NCBI RefSeq assembly: GCF_022024235.1
Contig: NZ_CP091799.1
Span: forward strand, 1,590,001-1,654,000
Direction: 5' to 3'
DNA from: Segatella baroniae B14
GTDB taxonomy: Bacteria > Bacteroidota > Bacteroidia > Bacteroidales > Bacteroidaceae
Length of the DNA: 64,000 bases
Shown here: piece by piece, positions 41,693-50,265 of the stretch
Position numbering within the stretch: the first letter of the stretch is position 1
Layout: the number at the start of each line of letters is the position of its first letter
The notes under the pieces: model-generated
Seen by the model: only the letters and a program-made list of their open reading frames with translations
Told to the model about the DNA's origin: nothing
The model's database searches: none
Position numbers and translations under genes: made by a program

Positions 41693-44600
41693 ATGAATAG
41701 AATAATAACTACACTTTTCGTTTTATTATCCTCACTTACCATTTTCGCAGATGATGACACCGAAAAATTTAATTTCCATATAGGTTCAGAGAATGGATTG
41801 ACAAGCGATATTGTTATGGATATTACATTCGATGGAGAAGGCCTTGCATGGGTTGCCACCTATACGGGCGTAAACCGTATTGCAGGTGGACACATCATAA
41901 ATTATAGACAACAAAATAGTAATATCGCCAACAATCAGATTATGAAATTATGCTATAACAAAAAGTATAATCTCATGATGATGGGTACACAAGCCAATGG
42001 TTTAACATATTACAATTTTAAGACAAGAGATTTCGAATCATATACAGAAAAGGACGGTTTGCCAGATAAGCATATTATGGATGTAAAATGCGACAGAAAT
42101 GGCAAAACATGGATCTTAAGCAAAAACGGTCTGATCAGTTGGTTCGACTATTCCACAAAAAAATTTGGTATTCTTAACAAAAACAAGCCCCAGCACCCGA
42201 TTAATCTAGTTTCATGTATAAACGTAGATTCTCGCGGATGTATCTACATCGGTCATCACCAAACAGGACTTAATGTCTACAATCCTAGGACTAAAAAGGA
42301 AAGACATTATCTGGACAATATCAGTATTTCTCAAATATTCTTCGATCACAAAGGTCGATGTTGGTTGGTTACTTCTAAAGGACTAACTCTGCTCAATTTA
42401 AAAACCGGCGATGCCAAAACGTATACGGTTAATGCAAATCATCAAAATTCAGAAGATAACTACATACGCTATATATCAGAAACTACCGACAAATCTCTTG
42501 TAGCTTGTACAAATGATGGACTTGGCTATGTAGACCTCAAGAGGAATAGTATTCCAACAAAAGATGACCTGTATTTTTATAAGATAAGCAGCCTGTTTGG
42601 TGGCCAACTTCCTATACCGAAATTGGCATTACAAGATAAATACGGAAACCTCTGGATGGCAGGACGTGAATATGGTATCGATATTATCATGTACAACAGT
42701 ACACCATTCCATTTACTACAACCATTCGCCAACATAAATCTAGCTGGAGTCTACAGCCTGTGGGCTGGTAAATATGATGTCTGGGCAGGTATGCAAGATT
42801 TATTCGGCCGAATCGACCAAGATAACCATCTAGTAGAAACCATCAGCATATTACCACATGTAAAATCGCCACAAGAACGTATTATTGCCATAAAACGCAG
42901 TAAAGATGGAATCATGTGGCTAGGTACTCTTCAGAATGGTGTATTAAGATATAATACCAACAATAAAACATGGTTATCACAGCCAGAGGGATTAGAACAA
43001 GGGCAGATACGCGACTTTCAACCTGATAAATACGGAGGTATGTATGTTTCTACCTCAACAGGACTTTATTACGTGAAAGATAACAAAAGTAAAAATCTCA
43101 ATTTTATCTATAAACATTGTCCACCTATAGCCATGAAAACAGTCTTCATAGACAAAGATGATAAGCTATGGGTAGGAACATGGGGATATGGGCTGCTTAT
43201 ATTCGACAAACAGCACAAACTCATATTCAAGAAAGACTTGGCTACAGGTTTGGCCAGTGATGTCAACCAGTTCTACTATGACCGAGATGGATACCTGTGG
43301 ATAGCAACCTCAAACGGCCTCTTCTGCTTCGATAACATACGCAATTTGAAGAAGATGAAGCACTATACTTCAGAAGATAAAGAAAGAGAACTCAATTATA
43401 AATCTGTGACCATGGACAAGACGGGGCACATTTGGCTTACGACACCAAGCTCTATCCTCTTCATGAATCGATATGGGGGAAAATTAGAAGAGTACGACTA
43501 CCGTAATGGTTCTTCTTTTGGGGTTTTCCACACGGGTGTAGCTGAAGCTACAGCCAATGGTTTGGTTTACTTCGGATCATCAAAAGGCGCTGTATATTTT
43601 AATGCCAGCGAAGCCCTTACCCCACAAAAACTTTCTCCTCTACATATCATGTCCATTGATGAATTTGTGCCTGACGAAAACGGTAAATATACTATCGATG
43701 CAGGCCATAATACGATTACCGTACGATTCATGCTCGAAAACATCGCGCAAATTAACAATGTGGTATACCAATATTATATAGAAGGTATGACCAACAAATG
43801 GGAAGATACACCTGGACATGCGGATATTACAATAGAGAACTTACCCCCAGGCGACTATGTTATCAAGGTAAGAGCCAAGGCCAAGAGTCAGTCATGGGAC
43901 ATGGCCGTAGTAACATCTGTAAATGTACACATGAAAGCCCACTGGTATTGGAGTTGGTGGTCAAAAACAATATATATGCTCTTAGCTTTCGGGCTATTGG
44001 CATATGCAGTCAGGGAATATAATAAATATAACAAGAATAAAATCGCTCAATTGGCAGAAATCAACACCAACAAAGATCGTGTGAGATTCTTTACAGGCAT
44101 TACACATGAACTCTATACTCCATTAACACTAATCAATGCGCCTCTGGAAGAACTTAAATCTGCAAGGAATATGTCTGTAAAGGAACAAAAGCAACTCAAG
44201 ATGATTTCTGATAACGTGGAGCGTTTAATGAATCTCATTAAACAGATACGACAATATATGCGTAGCGATGAACCCATGAATATGAGTCCACAAAGTCTTA
44301 TTGCCATTACCGAGATTATTACCAACAAATATCGACTGAAAAATAACAACCCTGAATTACGCATTATTTCGAAATATGAAGATAATTTACCAAATGTAAA
44401 CCTGAATCGTAGTGCTATCACATCTGTAATGGACAATTTGTTAAGCAATGCTATCAAGTATACTCCTAAAGGTACAATAACGGTTAGTGTACATCGAGAG
44501 GTGGATCAACTAATTACTTCTGTACAAGATACCGGATATGGTATTAAGGAAGAAGCTATACCCCACCTATTTAATCCGTATTATCAAGCAGAAAGTCACG

Positions 44601-44740
44601 ATAAGGAAATCGTTGGTGGTATCGGAATAGGGCTTTATACGGCAAAGAGATACATTAATCAACACGGTGGCACTATCAGCGTAACGAGTGTAGAAGGGCA
44701 CGGCTCTACTTTTACTTTTAGCTTGCCTATTTGGCATTAA
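41693..44740 (+). CDS. Two-component propeller sensor histidine kinase, 1015 aa
   Basis: A periplasmic-sensing kinase: signal peptide (LLSSLTIFA), a double beta-propeller of short repeats (GLAWVATYTGVNRI, KTWILSKNGLISWF, GIMWLGTLQNGVLRY), then a Y_Y_Y domain (about 670-740). One membrane helix follows near residue 765 (TIYMLLAFGLLAYAV). HisKA has the phosphoacceptor His805 in GITHELYTPLTLI. HATPase blocks are DNLLSNAIKYTP, DTGYGIKEE and GIGIGLYTAKR. The protein ends at the HATPase domain; the receiver and AraC domains of the usual hybrid regulators are absent and no response regulator follows. Confidence 0.92.
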   Translation: MNRIITTLFVLLSSLTIFADDDTEKFNFHIGSENGLTSDIVMDITFDGEGLAWVATYTGVNRIAGGHIINYRQQNSNIANNQIMKLCYNKKYNLMMMGTQANGLTYYNFKTRDFESYTEKDGLPDKHIMDVKCDRNGKTWILSKNGLISWFDYSTKKFGILNKNKPQHPINLVSCINVDSRGCIYIGHHQTGLNVYNPRTKKERHYLDNISISQIFFDHKGRCWLVTSKGLTLLNLKTGDAKTYTVNANHQNSEDNYIRYISETTDKSLVACTNDGLGYVDLKRNSIPTKDDLYFYKISSLFGGQLPIPKLALQDKYGNLWMAGREYGIDIIMYNSTPFHLLQPFANINLAGVYSLWAGKYDVWAGMQDLFGRIDQDNHLVETISILPHVKSPQERIIAIKRSKDGIMWLGTLQNGVLRYNTNNKTWLSQPEGLEQGQIRDFQPDKYGGMYVSTSTGLYYVKDNKSKNLNFIYKHCPPIAMKTVFIDKDDKLWVGTWGYGLLIFDKQHKLIFKKDLATGLASDVNQFYYDRDGYLWIATSNGLFCFDNIRNLKKMKHYTSEDKERELNYKSVTMDKTGHIWLTTPSSILFMNRYGGKLEEYDYRNGSSFGVFHTGVAEATANGLVYFGSSKGAVYFNASEALTPQKLSPLHIMSIDEFVPDENGKYTIDAGHNTITVRFMLENIAQINNVVYQYYIEGMTNKWEDTPGHADITIENLPPGDYVIKVRAKAKSQSWDMAVVTSVNVHMKAHWYWSWWSKTIYMLLAFGLLAYAVREYNKYNKNKIAQLAEINTNKDRVRFFTGITHELYTPLTLINAPLEELKSARNMSVKEQKQLKMISDNVERLMNLIKQIRQYMRSDEPMNMSPQSLIAITEIITNKYRLKNNNPELRIISKYEDNLPNVNLNRSAITSVMDNLLSNAIKYTPKGTITVSVHREVDQLITSVQDTGYGIKEEAIPHLFNPYYQAESHDKEIVGGIGIGLYTAKRYINQHGGTISVTSVEGHGSTFTFSLPIWH

Positions 44741-45027
44741 GCTAAGAAAATTCACTTTAGAGACTATATTATCGTTTTAAATTGTTGATATTTAGTTTTG
44801 CTCTTAACAAAAGCATAGCTATTGATAATTAAACAGAATAGCTAATACTTTGCGAAATAGACCAATGCTCTAAAAAATTGATAATAAAATAAATCTATTG
44901 CAAATACGATAAATACAAAGAAAAAATGTTCGTATTTTTAAAAGGGAAAAAAGAATTATCATCTTCACGCTTCATGCGCTCTGATTCCATAAAATCTCAC
45001 TTTGTATTTTCATATTCTAAACAAAAA
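44741..45027. other. Gene-free AT-rich stretch
   Basis: Nothing convincing is visible apart from ordinary AT-rich spacer between the kinase stop and the tRNA terminator. Confidence 0.5.
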
Positions 45028-45062
45028 ATCGACAACCATCTAAACTTGAGATAGTTGTCGAT
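45028..45062 (-). terminator. Terminator of tRNA-Leu
   Basis: ATCGACAACCATCT pairs with AGATAGTTGTCGAT (13 of 14) around a 7-base loop, followed on the reverse strand by TTTTTTG, directly after the tRNA. Confidence 0.8.
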
Positions 45063-45071
45063 TCTACAATG

Positions 45072-45153
45072 TGCGCCTGATAGGACTCGAACCTACACGG
45101 CACTAACCACTAGATCCTAAGTCTAGCGCGTCTACCAATTCCGCCACAAGCGC
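45072..45153 (-). tRNA. tRNA-Leu (anticodon TAG)
   Basis: The reverse strand folds as a class II tRNA: acceptor GCGCTTG with CAGGCGC plus discriminator A, D-arm GGCGGAATTGGTAGACGC, anticodon stem CTAGA/TCTAG around loop CTTAGGA (anticodon TAG, reading CUA), a variable arm of about 10 bases and T-loop GGTTCGAGTCC. CCA is not encoded. A TATCTTTG -7 box sits at 45165-45172. Confidence 0.96.
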
Positions 45154-45164
45154 TTTTGCGAGTG

Positions 45165-45172
45165 CAAAGATA
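45165..45172 (-). promoter_or_regulatory. -7 box of tRNA-Leu
   Basis: Reverse-strand TATCTTTG, 12 bases before the tRNA 5' end. Confidence 0.6.
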
Positions 45173-45216
45173 ATAATAAAAAAATAAATAACCAACTATT
45201 TTGCCATTTTTTTTCT

Positions 45217-45224
45217 TATCTTTG
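45217..45224 (+). promoter_or_regulatory. -7 box of the 87-aa coiled-coil gene
   Basis: TATCTTTG with TTTTG about 20 bases upstream, a full -33/-7 pair; 23 bases before the ATG. Confidence 0.6.
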
Positions 45225-45247
45225 CAAAATCTTATCAAAAAGAATAT

Positions 45248-45511
45248 ATGGAAAAAGACTATACAGAGAAAGTTATCGAGTTCATGGAACAACTCCAAAA
45301 ACTAGGAGAACAGCTGGAAGCTGCTCAAAATCAGCAGAAATTTATGATCTCTCGACTTCTTGAACTTAAGAAGGATCATCAGACAGATACAGAGGAATAT
45401 ACTAGCCTCAGCATACGTTCCAAGGCCCTTCAAGATATGATAGATAAATGGCGTCCTATTTATCTGGAAAAACTGGAAATGGTAAAAGATGTCAAAAAGA
45501 AAAAGAAATAA
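45248..45511 (+). CDS. Small coiled-coil protein, 87 aa
   Basis: A short, highly charged, probably all-helical protein: heptads run from VIEFMEQLQKLGEQLEAAQN to SKALQDMIDKWRPIYLEKLE, ending in a Lys-rich tail (VKDVKKKKK). It has its own promoter and a strong terminator, so it is a genuine gene. No family is recognised. The conserved-looking KWRPIYLEKL segment may be a binding surface. It is cytosolic, since no signal or membrane segment is present. Confidence 0.7.
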   Translation: MEKDYTEKVIEFMEQLQKLGEQLEAAQNQQKFMISRLLELKKDHQTDTEEYTSLSIRSKALQDMIDKWRPIYLEKLEMVKDVKKKKK

Positions 45512-45523
45512 GCTACTATTATT

Positions 45524-45583
45524 CAGCCATAAAGTGACGAAGCAGAACGAATTATATCGTTCTGCTTCGTCACTTTATGGCTG
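45524..45583. terminator. Bidirectional terminator with 27-bp perfect stem
   Basis: 45524-45550 and 45557-45583 are exact inverted copies (start CAGCCATAAAGTGACG) with a 6-base loop, between the converging coiled-coil and GNAT genes. Confidence 0.85.
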
Positions 45584-45588
45584 TAATT

Positions 45589-46158
45589 TTATAACGTATA
45601 CACTAAATGCTTCATGGGGTGCCCACCCCACTCGGTATCATTAACATATCGAAATCCCACCTTTTTATATAATTGTTCAGCTTTAGGATTTCCTTGATCA
45701 ACAAGAAGACCAACAGCTTGAATATGGTATTCAGCAGCCTTATGAATAGCAGAACGTAATAATGCTGTTGCTATACCCTGCCCTCGATATTCTGCATGAA
45801 CACACAAACTATCAACATAGAGTTCGCCACTTTGAGTTTCAGGATCCATATCGGAATAATCCATACCAAAGCGCAACTTTGCCTCATCAATAAATGCTTG
45901 TCGAAGACTGTATAAGTCTCCTCCATCATACGTAACACAGATACCGACAACCATACCATTATCATCAGTAGCAACTTCTGTATTCAGATAACTATACTGA
46001 CTGTCTTCTCTACCTACTAGATTTACCATACATAGATAAAAATCACGTAAAGAATGGTGGGGACCTGCAAAATTCTGACAGCACTCATAATTCATGGCCT
46101 CCATGATAAGCGACGCTATCTCAGGCGCCTGTTCTTTGCAAGCTTGTTGTATATTCAT
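45589..46158 (-). CDS. GNAT-family N-acetyltransferase, 189 aa
   Basis: Acetyl-CoA-dependent acyltransferase. The acetyl-CoA loop is EYRGQGIATALLRSAIHKA (Q/RxxGxG/A), preceded by the strand LYVDSLCVHAEYR and followed by AVGLLVDQGNPKAEQLYKKV and GFRYV. An insertion around residues 70-115 carries SLRQAFIDEAKLRFGMDY. Substrate is unknown. It has a TATCTTTG box (46178-46185) about 20 bases upstream of the ATG. Confidence 0.92.
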   Translation of the reverse strand: MNIQQACKEQAPEIASLIMEAMNYECCQNFAGPHHSLRDFYLCMVNLVGREDSQYSYLNTEVATDDNGMVVGICVTYDGGDLYSLRQAFIDEAKLRFGMDYSDMDPETQSGELYVDSLCVHAEYRGQGIATALLRSAIHKAAEYHIQAVGLLVDQGNPKAEQLYKKVGFRYVNDTEWGGHPMKHLVYTL

Positions 46159-46288
46159 AAACTCTTTATTTTAAATGCAAAGATAAAAAGTTTACTGAAG
46201 AAAAATGCCGGTTAACTGAATGAATTTGTCTCCTACTATATTAAAGACTACTTTTGCCGAAAGAATTATTTAAAAAGATATAACGCTT

Positions 46289-48067
46289 ATGAAAAAGAGA
46301 CACTACAAGGCATCTATTCTTATTGGATTCATCACACTTTGTTCATGTACGTCAGGTTTGGATTGGAATTATAGCGATTATTCTTCATCAAACTCTACGG
46401 GAAGCACTAGTAATGGAAGTTCCAGCTCTGCAGGAACTTCACTAACCGGTATGGATGATCTCTCTACCTATACCATAGAGATCAACAAGACTGCTTTGGA
46501 AGAAGAGGAAAACATTCCTGCATCTGAATCAGATACTTATTATGAAGATTATGTAGAAAACTATACTCCTACCAATACGATCACGATTACCTACAATGGA
46601 ACTTCTGCTAGCTGTTCGGGGAGCGTTGATGGAGTCAGTGTGGCTATCAATGGCGCTGATGTAACTGTAACATCTACTGCCAAAAATATAAAATACGTAT
46701 TAAGCGGAACAACTACTGATGGTTCGTTCAAAATGGCATCGGGCGATGATAACAAGAAATTTGAACTTGAGCTTGATGGTGTCAACATTACCAACAACGA
46801 AGGACCCGCTCTGAATATCCAAGTGGGCAAACGATGCTATATCGTTGCTAAAGATGGAACAACCAATACTTTTACTGATGGTACTAGCTATACGAGCAGT
46901 ACAGAAGACCAGAAAGCTACTATTTTCAGTGAAGGAGAATTACTTTTTAGTGGTTCTGGTACTATATCTGTGTATGCCAATAGTAAAGCAGGTATTGTTT
47001 CTGACGATTATGTATTCTTCCGTCCAAACACGAATATCTATGTTAAGTCAACTGCCGGAAACGGTATCAAGGGTAATGATGGCTTGATAATAAAAGGTGG
47101 TGTCATTAATGTAGAAACAAGTGCTGCTGCCAGTAAAGCTCTATCATCAGATGGCTACACACTAATTGAAGGTGGACGTACCACGGCCATTACTACTGGT
47201 ACTGGAGCATACGAAGACAACGAAGTAAGTGGATGTGCCGCTTTGAAGTCAGACTCTCTCTTTACTATGACCGGCGGTGAACTGAATTTGAAGAGTACTG
47301 GCTCTGGTGGCAAAGGACTCAGTGCAGATCAGGAAGTGAATGTGAGCGGAGGTACCATCAAAGTGATAACTACTGGCAGTACTTATAAATATGGTAGTGA
47401 CGACAGTAAGGCTAAAGGTATCAAGGCTGATGGCAACCTAACCATCAGTGGAGGAACTGTATATGTACGCGCCAATGGTGGAAGTGGCTCTGAAGGTATC
47501 GAAACAAAGAGTAAACTCTATATTTCTGGTGGCACAACAAAGGTTTACGCTTACGATGACGGTATCAACTCTTCGAGCGATATGTATATCAGTGGCGGAG
47601 AGATCTTCTCTTTTGGACTGAACAATGATGGCCTGGATAGTAATGGTAATATGTATATCAGTGGTGGTACGACAATAGCCTATGGTACCTCCAGCCCAGA
47701 AACAGGAATCGACGTGAATTCAGAATCAAATAAAGTTCTCCATATTACAGGTGGCATCGTTGTTGGCATTGGAGGTACCATCAACTCACCAAGTAGCACA
47801 AGCAATAGTCAACCTATCGTTACCTATAGTGGAAAAATCAGTAGTGGAAGCTCCGTTAGTCTGAAAAGTGGAGACTCTACTCTGTTGAATTTTGAAATGG
47901 CTCGCGATTATTCATCAGCTACATTTATGTTATCTGCTCCAGGCATGACCTCAGGCAGCAGCTACTCACTCTACAATGGCACTAGTCTGATATCTACATT
48001 AACTGCCTCTTACACCAGTAGCTCCAGCATAGGAGGGGGTATGAGCGGACGTTTTGGAGGATGGTAA
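46289..48067 (+). CDS. Cthe_2159-type beta-helix carbohydrate-binding lipoprotein, 592 aa
   Basis: An exported lipoprotein (lipobox TLCSCTSG) with a low-complexity Ser/Gly/Thr linker (about 30-55). From about residue 125 it has a right-handed beta-helix of repeating rungs: ISGGTVYVRANGG, ISGGTTKVYAYDD, ISGGEIFSFGLNN, ISGGTTIAYGTSS. This is the pattern of the Cthe_2159 family, which binds acidic polysaccharide such as polygalacturonate. The C-terminus is Gly-rich (GGGMSGRFGGW). It is followed by a LytS/LytTR pair on the same strand. In other genomes this family occurs with VTC and DUF4956 genes, which here lie 6 kb away. Confidence 0.85.
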   Translation: MKKRHYKASILIGFITLCSCTSGLDWNYSDYSSSNSTGSTSNGSSSSAGTSLTGMDDLSTYTIEINKTALEEEENIPASESDTYYEDYVENYTPTNTITITYNGTSASCSGSVDGVSVAINGADVTVTSTAKNIKYVLSGTTTDGSFKMASGDDNKKFELELDGVNITNNEGPALNIQVGKRCYIVAKDGTTNTFTDGTSYTSSTEDQKATIFSEGELLFSGSGTISVYANSKAGIVSDDYVFFRPNTNIYVKSTAGNGIKGNDGLIIKGGVINVETSAAASKALSSDGYTLIEGGRTTAITTGTGAYEDNEVSGCAALKSDSLFTMTGGELNLKSTGSGGKGLSADQEVNVSGGTIKVITTGSTYKYGSDDSKAKGIKADGNLTISGGTVYVRANGGSGSEGIETKSKLYISGGTTKVYAYDDGINSSSDMYISGGEIFSFGLNNDGLDSNGNMYISGGTTIAYGTSSPETGIDVNSESNKVLHITGGIVVGIGGTINSPSSTSNSQPIVTYSGKISSGSSVSLKSGDSTLLNFEMARDYSSATFMLSAPGMTSGSSYSLYNGTSLISTLTASYTSSSSIGGGMSGRFGGW

Positions 48068-48075
48068 AAGTATTA

Positions 48076-48102
48076 GGAGGATGGAAATAATAGCCATCCT
48101 CC
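48076..48102 (+). terminator. Hairpin after beta-helix gene
   Basis: GGAGGATGG and CCATCCTCC (9 bp) around a 9-base loop, without a clear T-run; may attenuate rather than end transcription into the kinase gene. Confidence 0.5.
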
Positions 48103-48150
48103 TCCACAATTATTTGAAAAAAAATACGTTATAACTTTAATCGAAAGCCT

Positions 48151-49425
48151 ATGAATAAAATTATACGCATCAAAAATTTTAATGGTAAGGAACATATCAT
48201 ATACTTGGTATTGTGGCTTATACTTTACAGTGCCCCTATTCTTAATATGTATAGCAGGACACAAAATAATCCTTATATCAGCTTTGACTGGGATGATATT
48301 TTAGGAGTATGGAAAATATATACGGTATATTTGGTTGCTTTCTTGATACATAATTTCATTCTCGCCCCTTTACTGGTATATAAACATAAAATCTGGATTT
48401 ATCTTTGTTCCACATTCTGCCTTATTGGAGCATTTTTAGCTTTCCAATATATAGCTAAGCCTGGTATGGATAACTTTGCTCGCCACCATCTCAGAGAACA
48501 TAAAGAAATGATACAATACATAAAAAGAGAAGGTAAAGAGATTCCTGATAGGTTACTAGAAGATGAAAGACGTTTTGAAAAATTTGGAAGAGATGGTTTT
48601 CTAGACCATGATAAGGATTTCGAACCAAGAGATGAAAATCATAGAAAGCATGACAGAAAAGACTTTCATAGACCAAGACGAAAGATAAAACCGCCTTTTT
48701 TTCTTGCCCAGCATGATTTCTTCGCGGTCCTCATTCTATTTCTGCTTTTGGGCATGAATTTAGGTGTAATGTTGTTCTTTAAATCAAACAAGGATGAAGC
48801 AGAACTTCAATTGCTCGAAAAGCAGAATCTGCAGCAACAGTTGGAATATCTGAAATATCAAATTAATCCCCACTTCTTCATGAATACTCTCAATAATATT
48901 CATGCACTGGTTGATATAGACCCAGAAGAGGCCAAGACTACCATTGTGGAACTCTCTAAGATGATGCGTTATATCCTTTATGAAGGAAATAAACCTATCA
49001 TTCCGCTGCAACGGGAAATACAGTTTCTTGAGAACTATATTACGCTCATGAAACTACGCTATACGAACAAAGTGAAAATAACGCTGAATATTGAGAAGAA
49101 CATACCTGATTATGGTGTTCCTCCATTAATGCTGATAACATTTGTAGAGAATGCTTTTAAGCATGGAGTAAGTTATCAAAAGGATTCGTTTATCGATGTA
49201 CAATTATACACCAATACTGACCGATTTATCTTTAACTGCAAAAACAGCAAGCATAAAGAGAGCACAGAAGAGCATGGTGGCGTAGGACTGGTAAATGTAA
49301 GAAAGCGACTTGACTTAATATATGGACAAGACTATATCATGACAATTCATGATAAGGAAGAATCTTACGAAGTATATTTGGAGATTCCGCTAAGTAAAGA
49401 TCCTTTCATTAAGGATAAAGTTTAA
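48151..49425 (+). CDS. LytS/YehU-type sensor histidine kinase, 424 aa
   Basis: An inner-membrane kinase of the His_kinase (LytS) class. Four hydrophobic segments occupy residues about 12-32, 50-72, 78-100 and 186-208. Between the third and fourth lies an unusual 80-residue stretch extremely rich in His, Arg, Lys, Asp and Glu (for example ENHRKHDRKDFHRPRRKIKP). The kinase core has YQINPHFFMNTLNNIHALVD with His241, and FVENAFKHGVS as N-box. It is followed 27 bp later by its LytTR response regulator. The charged loop may bind metal or cell-wall polymer; that is inference. Confidence 0.92.
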   Translation: MNKIIRIKNFNGKEHIIYLVLWLILYSAPILNMYSRTQNNPYISFDWDDILGVWKIYTVYLVAFLIHNFILAPLLVYKHKIWIYLCSTFCLIGAFLAFQYIAKPGMDNFARHHLREHKEMIQYIKREGKEIPDRLLEDERRFEKFGRDGFLDHDKDFEPRDENHRKHDRKDFHRPRRKIKPPFFLAQHDFFAVLILFLLLGMNLGVMLFFKSNKDEAELQLLEKQNLQQQLEYLKYQINPHFFMNTLNNIHALVDIDPEEAKTTIVELSKMMRYILYEGNKPIIPLQREIQFLENYITLMKLRYTNKVKITLNIEKNIPDYGVPPLMLITFVENAFKHGVSYQKDSFIDVQLYTNTDRFIFNCKNSKHKESTEEHGGVGLVNVRKRLDLIYGQDYIMTIHDKEESYEVYLEIPLSKDPFIKDKV

Positions 49426-49452
49426 CAAGTAATTATCTAATTCTTAAGCAAT

Positions 49453-50196
49453 ATGATTAAGGTTTTAGCAATAGATGACGAGCCTCTGGCACTGAAGCAA
49501 CTGGCTACATATATCCAAAAAATTCCATTCTTTGAATTAATCGGAGAATGCCAAAGTGCCCATGAGGCTAAAGTAATTATCGACGAAGAAAACGTTGATG
49601 CTATATTCTGCGATATCAACATGCCCGATCTTAACGGTATGGATTTTGTCAAGAGCCTATCAGCTCCTCCTATCATTGTTTTCACTACTGCTTATAGCGA
49701 ATATGCTATAGAAAGCTATAAAGTAAACGCAACTGACTATCTGCTTAAACCGTTCGGACTGGACGACCTTAAACGGGCTGCCAATAAGATTAAAAAGCAA
49801 TACGATTTGGAACATCAAGCAGAAGCATTGACCCAGGAGGAAAGTGAAGTATCACAGACAGACGATGACAATGCACTCTTCCTAAAAACTGAACATAAAG
49901 TTATTCGTATCGAGATAGATAATATCCGATATATTGAAGGCATGAGCGAATATCTGAAAATACATCTCGACTCACAATCTAAACCTATTATCGTACTGTT
50001 AAGCATGAAGCGCCTGGAAGAGCATCTGCCAAAATTCTTTATGCGAATACATCGCTCATATATCATCAATCTCAAAAAAATACAAGAAGTAAATAAGAGC
50101 CGCGTTATCATGGGAGAAGATCTTTACATTCCTATAGGCGACTTATATAGAGAAAGCTTTAACAAATATCTCAATACGAAATTCTTAGGTAAATGA
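49453..50196 (+). CDS. LytTR-family response regulator, 247 aa
   Basis: Receiver domain residues 1-120 with acidic pocket IDDEP (8-12), phosphoacceptor Asp54 in IFCDINMPDLNG and the TAYSEYAIESYKVNATDYLLKP segment (Thr and Lys switch residues). A Gln/Glu/Ser linker leads to the LytTR DNA-binding domain (150-247): IRYIEGMSEYLKIHLDS, FMRIHRSYIINLKKI and IPIGDLYRESF. It acts with the preceding LytS-type kinase. Targets are not predictable, but the adjacent beta-helix lipoprotein is a reasonable candidate. Confidence 0.94.
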   Translation: MIKVLAIDDEPLALKQLATYIQKIPFFELIGECQSAHEAKVIIDEENVDAIFCDINMPDLNGMDFVKSLSAPPIIVFTTAYSEYAIESYKVNATDYLLKPFGLDDLKRAANKIKKQYDLEHQAEALTQEESEVSQTDDDNALFLKTEHKVIRIEIDNIRYIEGMSEYLKIHLDSQSKPIIVLLSMKRLEEHLPKFFMRIHRSYIINLKKIQEVNKSRVIMGEDLYIPIGDLYRESFNKYLNTKFLGK

Positions 50197-50201
50197 TTGA
50201 A

Positions 50202-50233
50202 AAAGGGAACAACTCTCACGAGCAGTTCCCTTT
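50202..50233. terminator. Terminator between LytTR and fucO-like genes
   Basis: AAAGGGAAC / GTTCCCTTT with a 14-base loop, followed by CATTTTT; it serves both converging genes. Confidence 0.75.
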
Positions 50234-50265
50234 CATTTTTCCTTAAATTATATATACTATCTATA

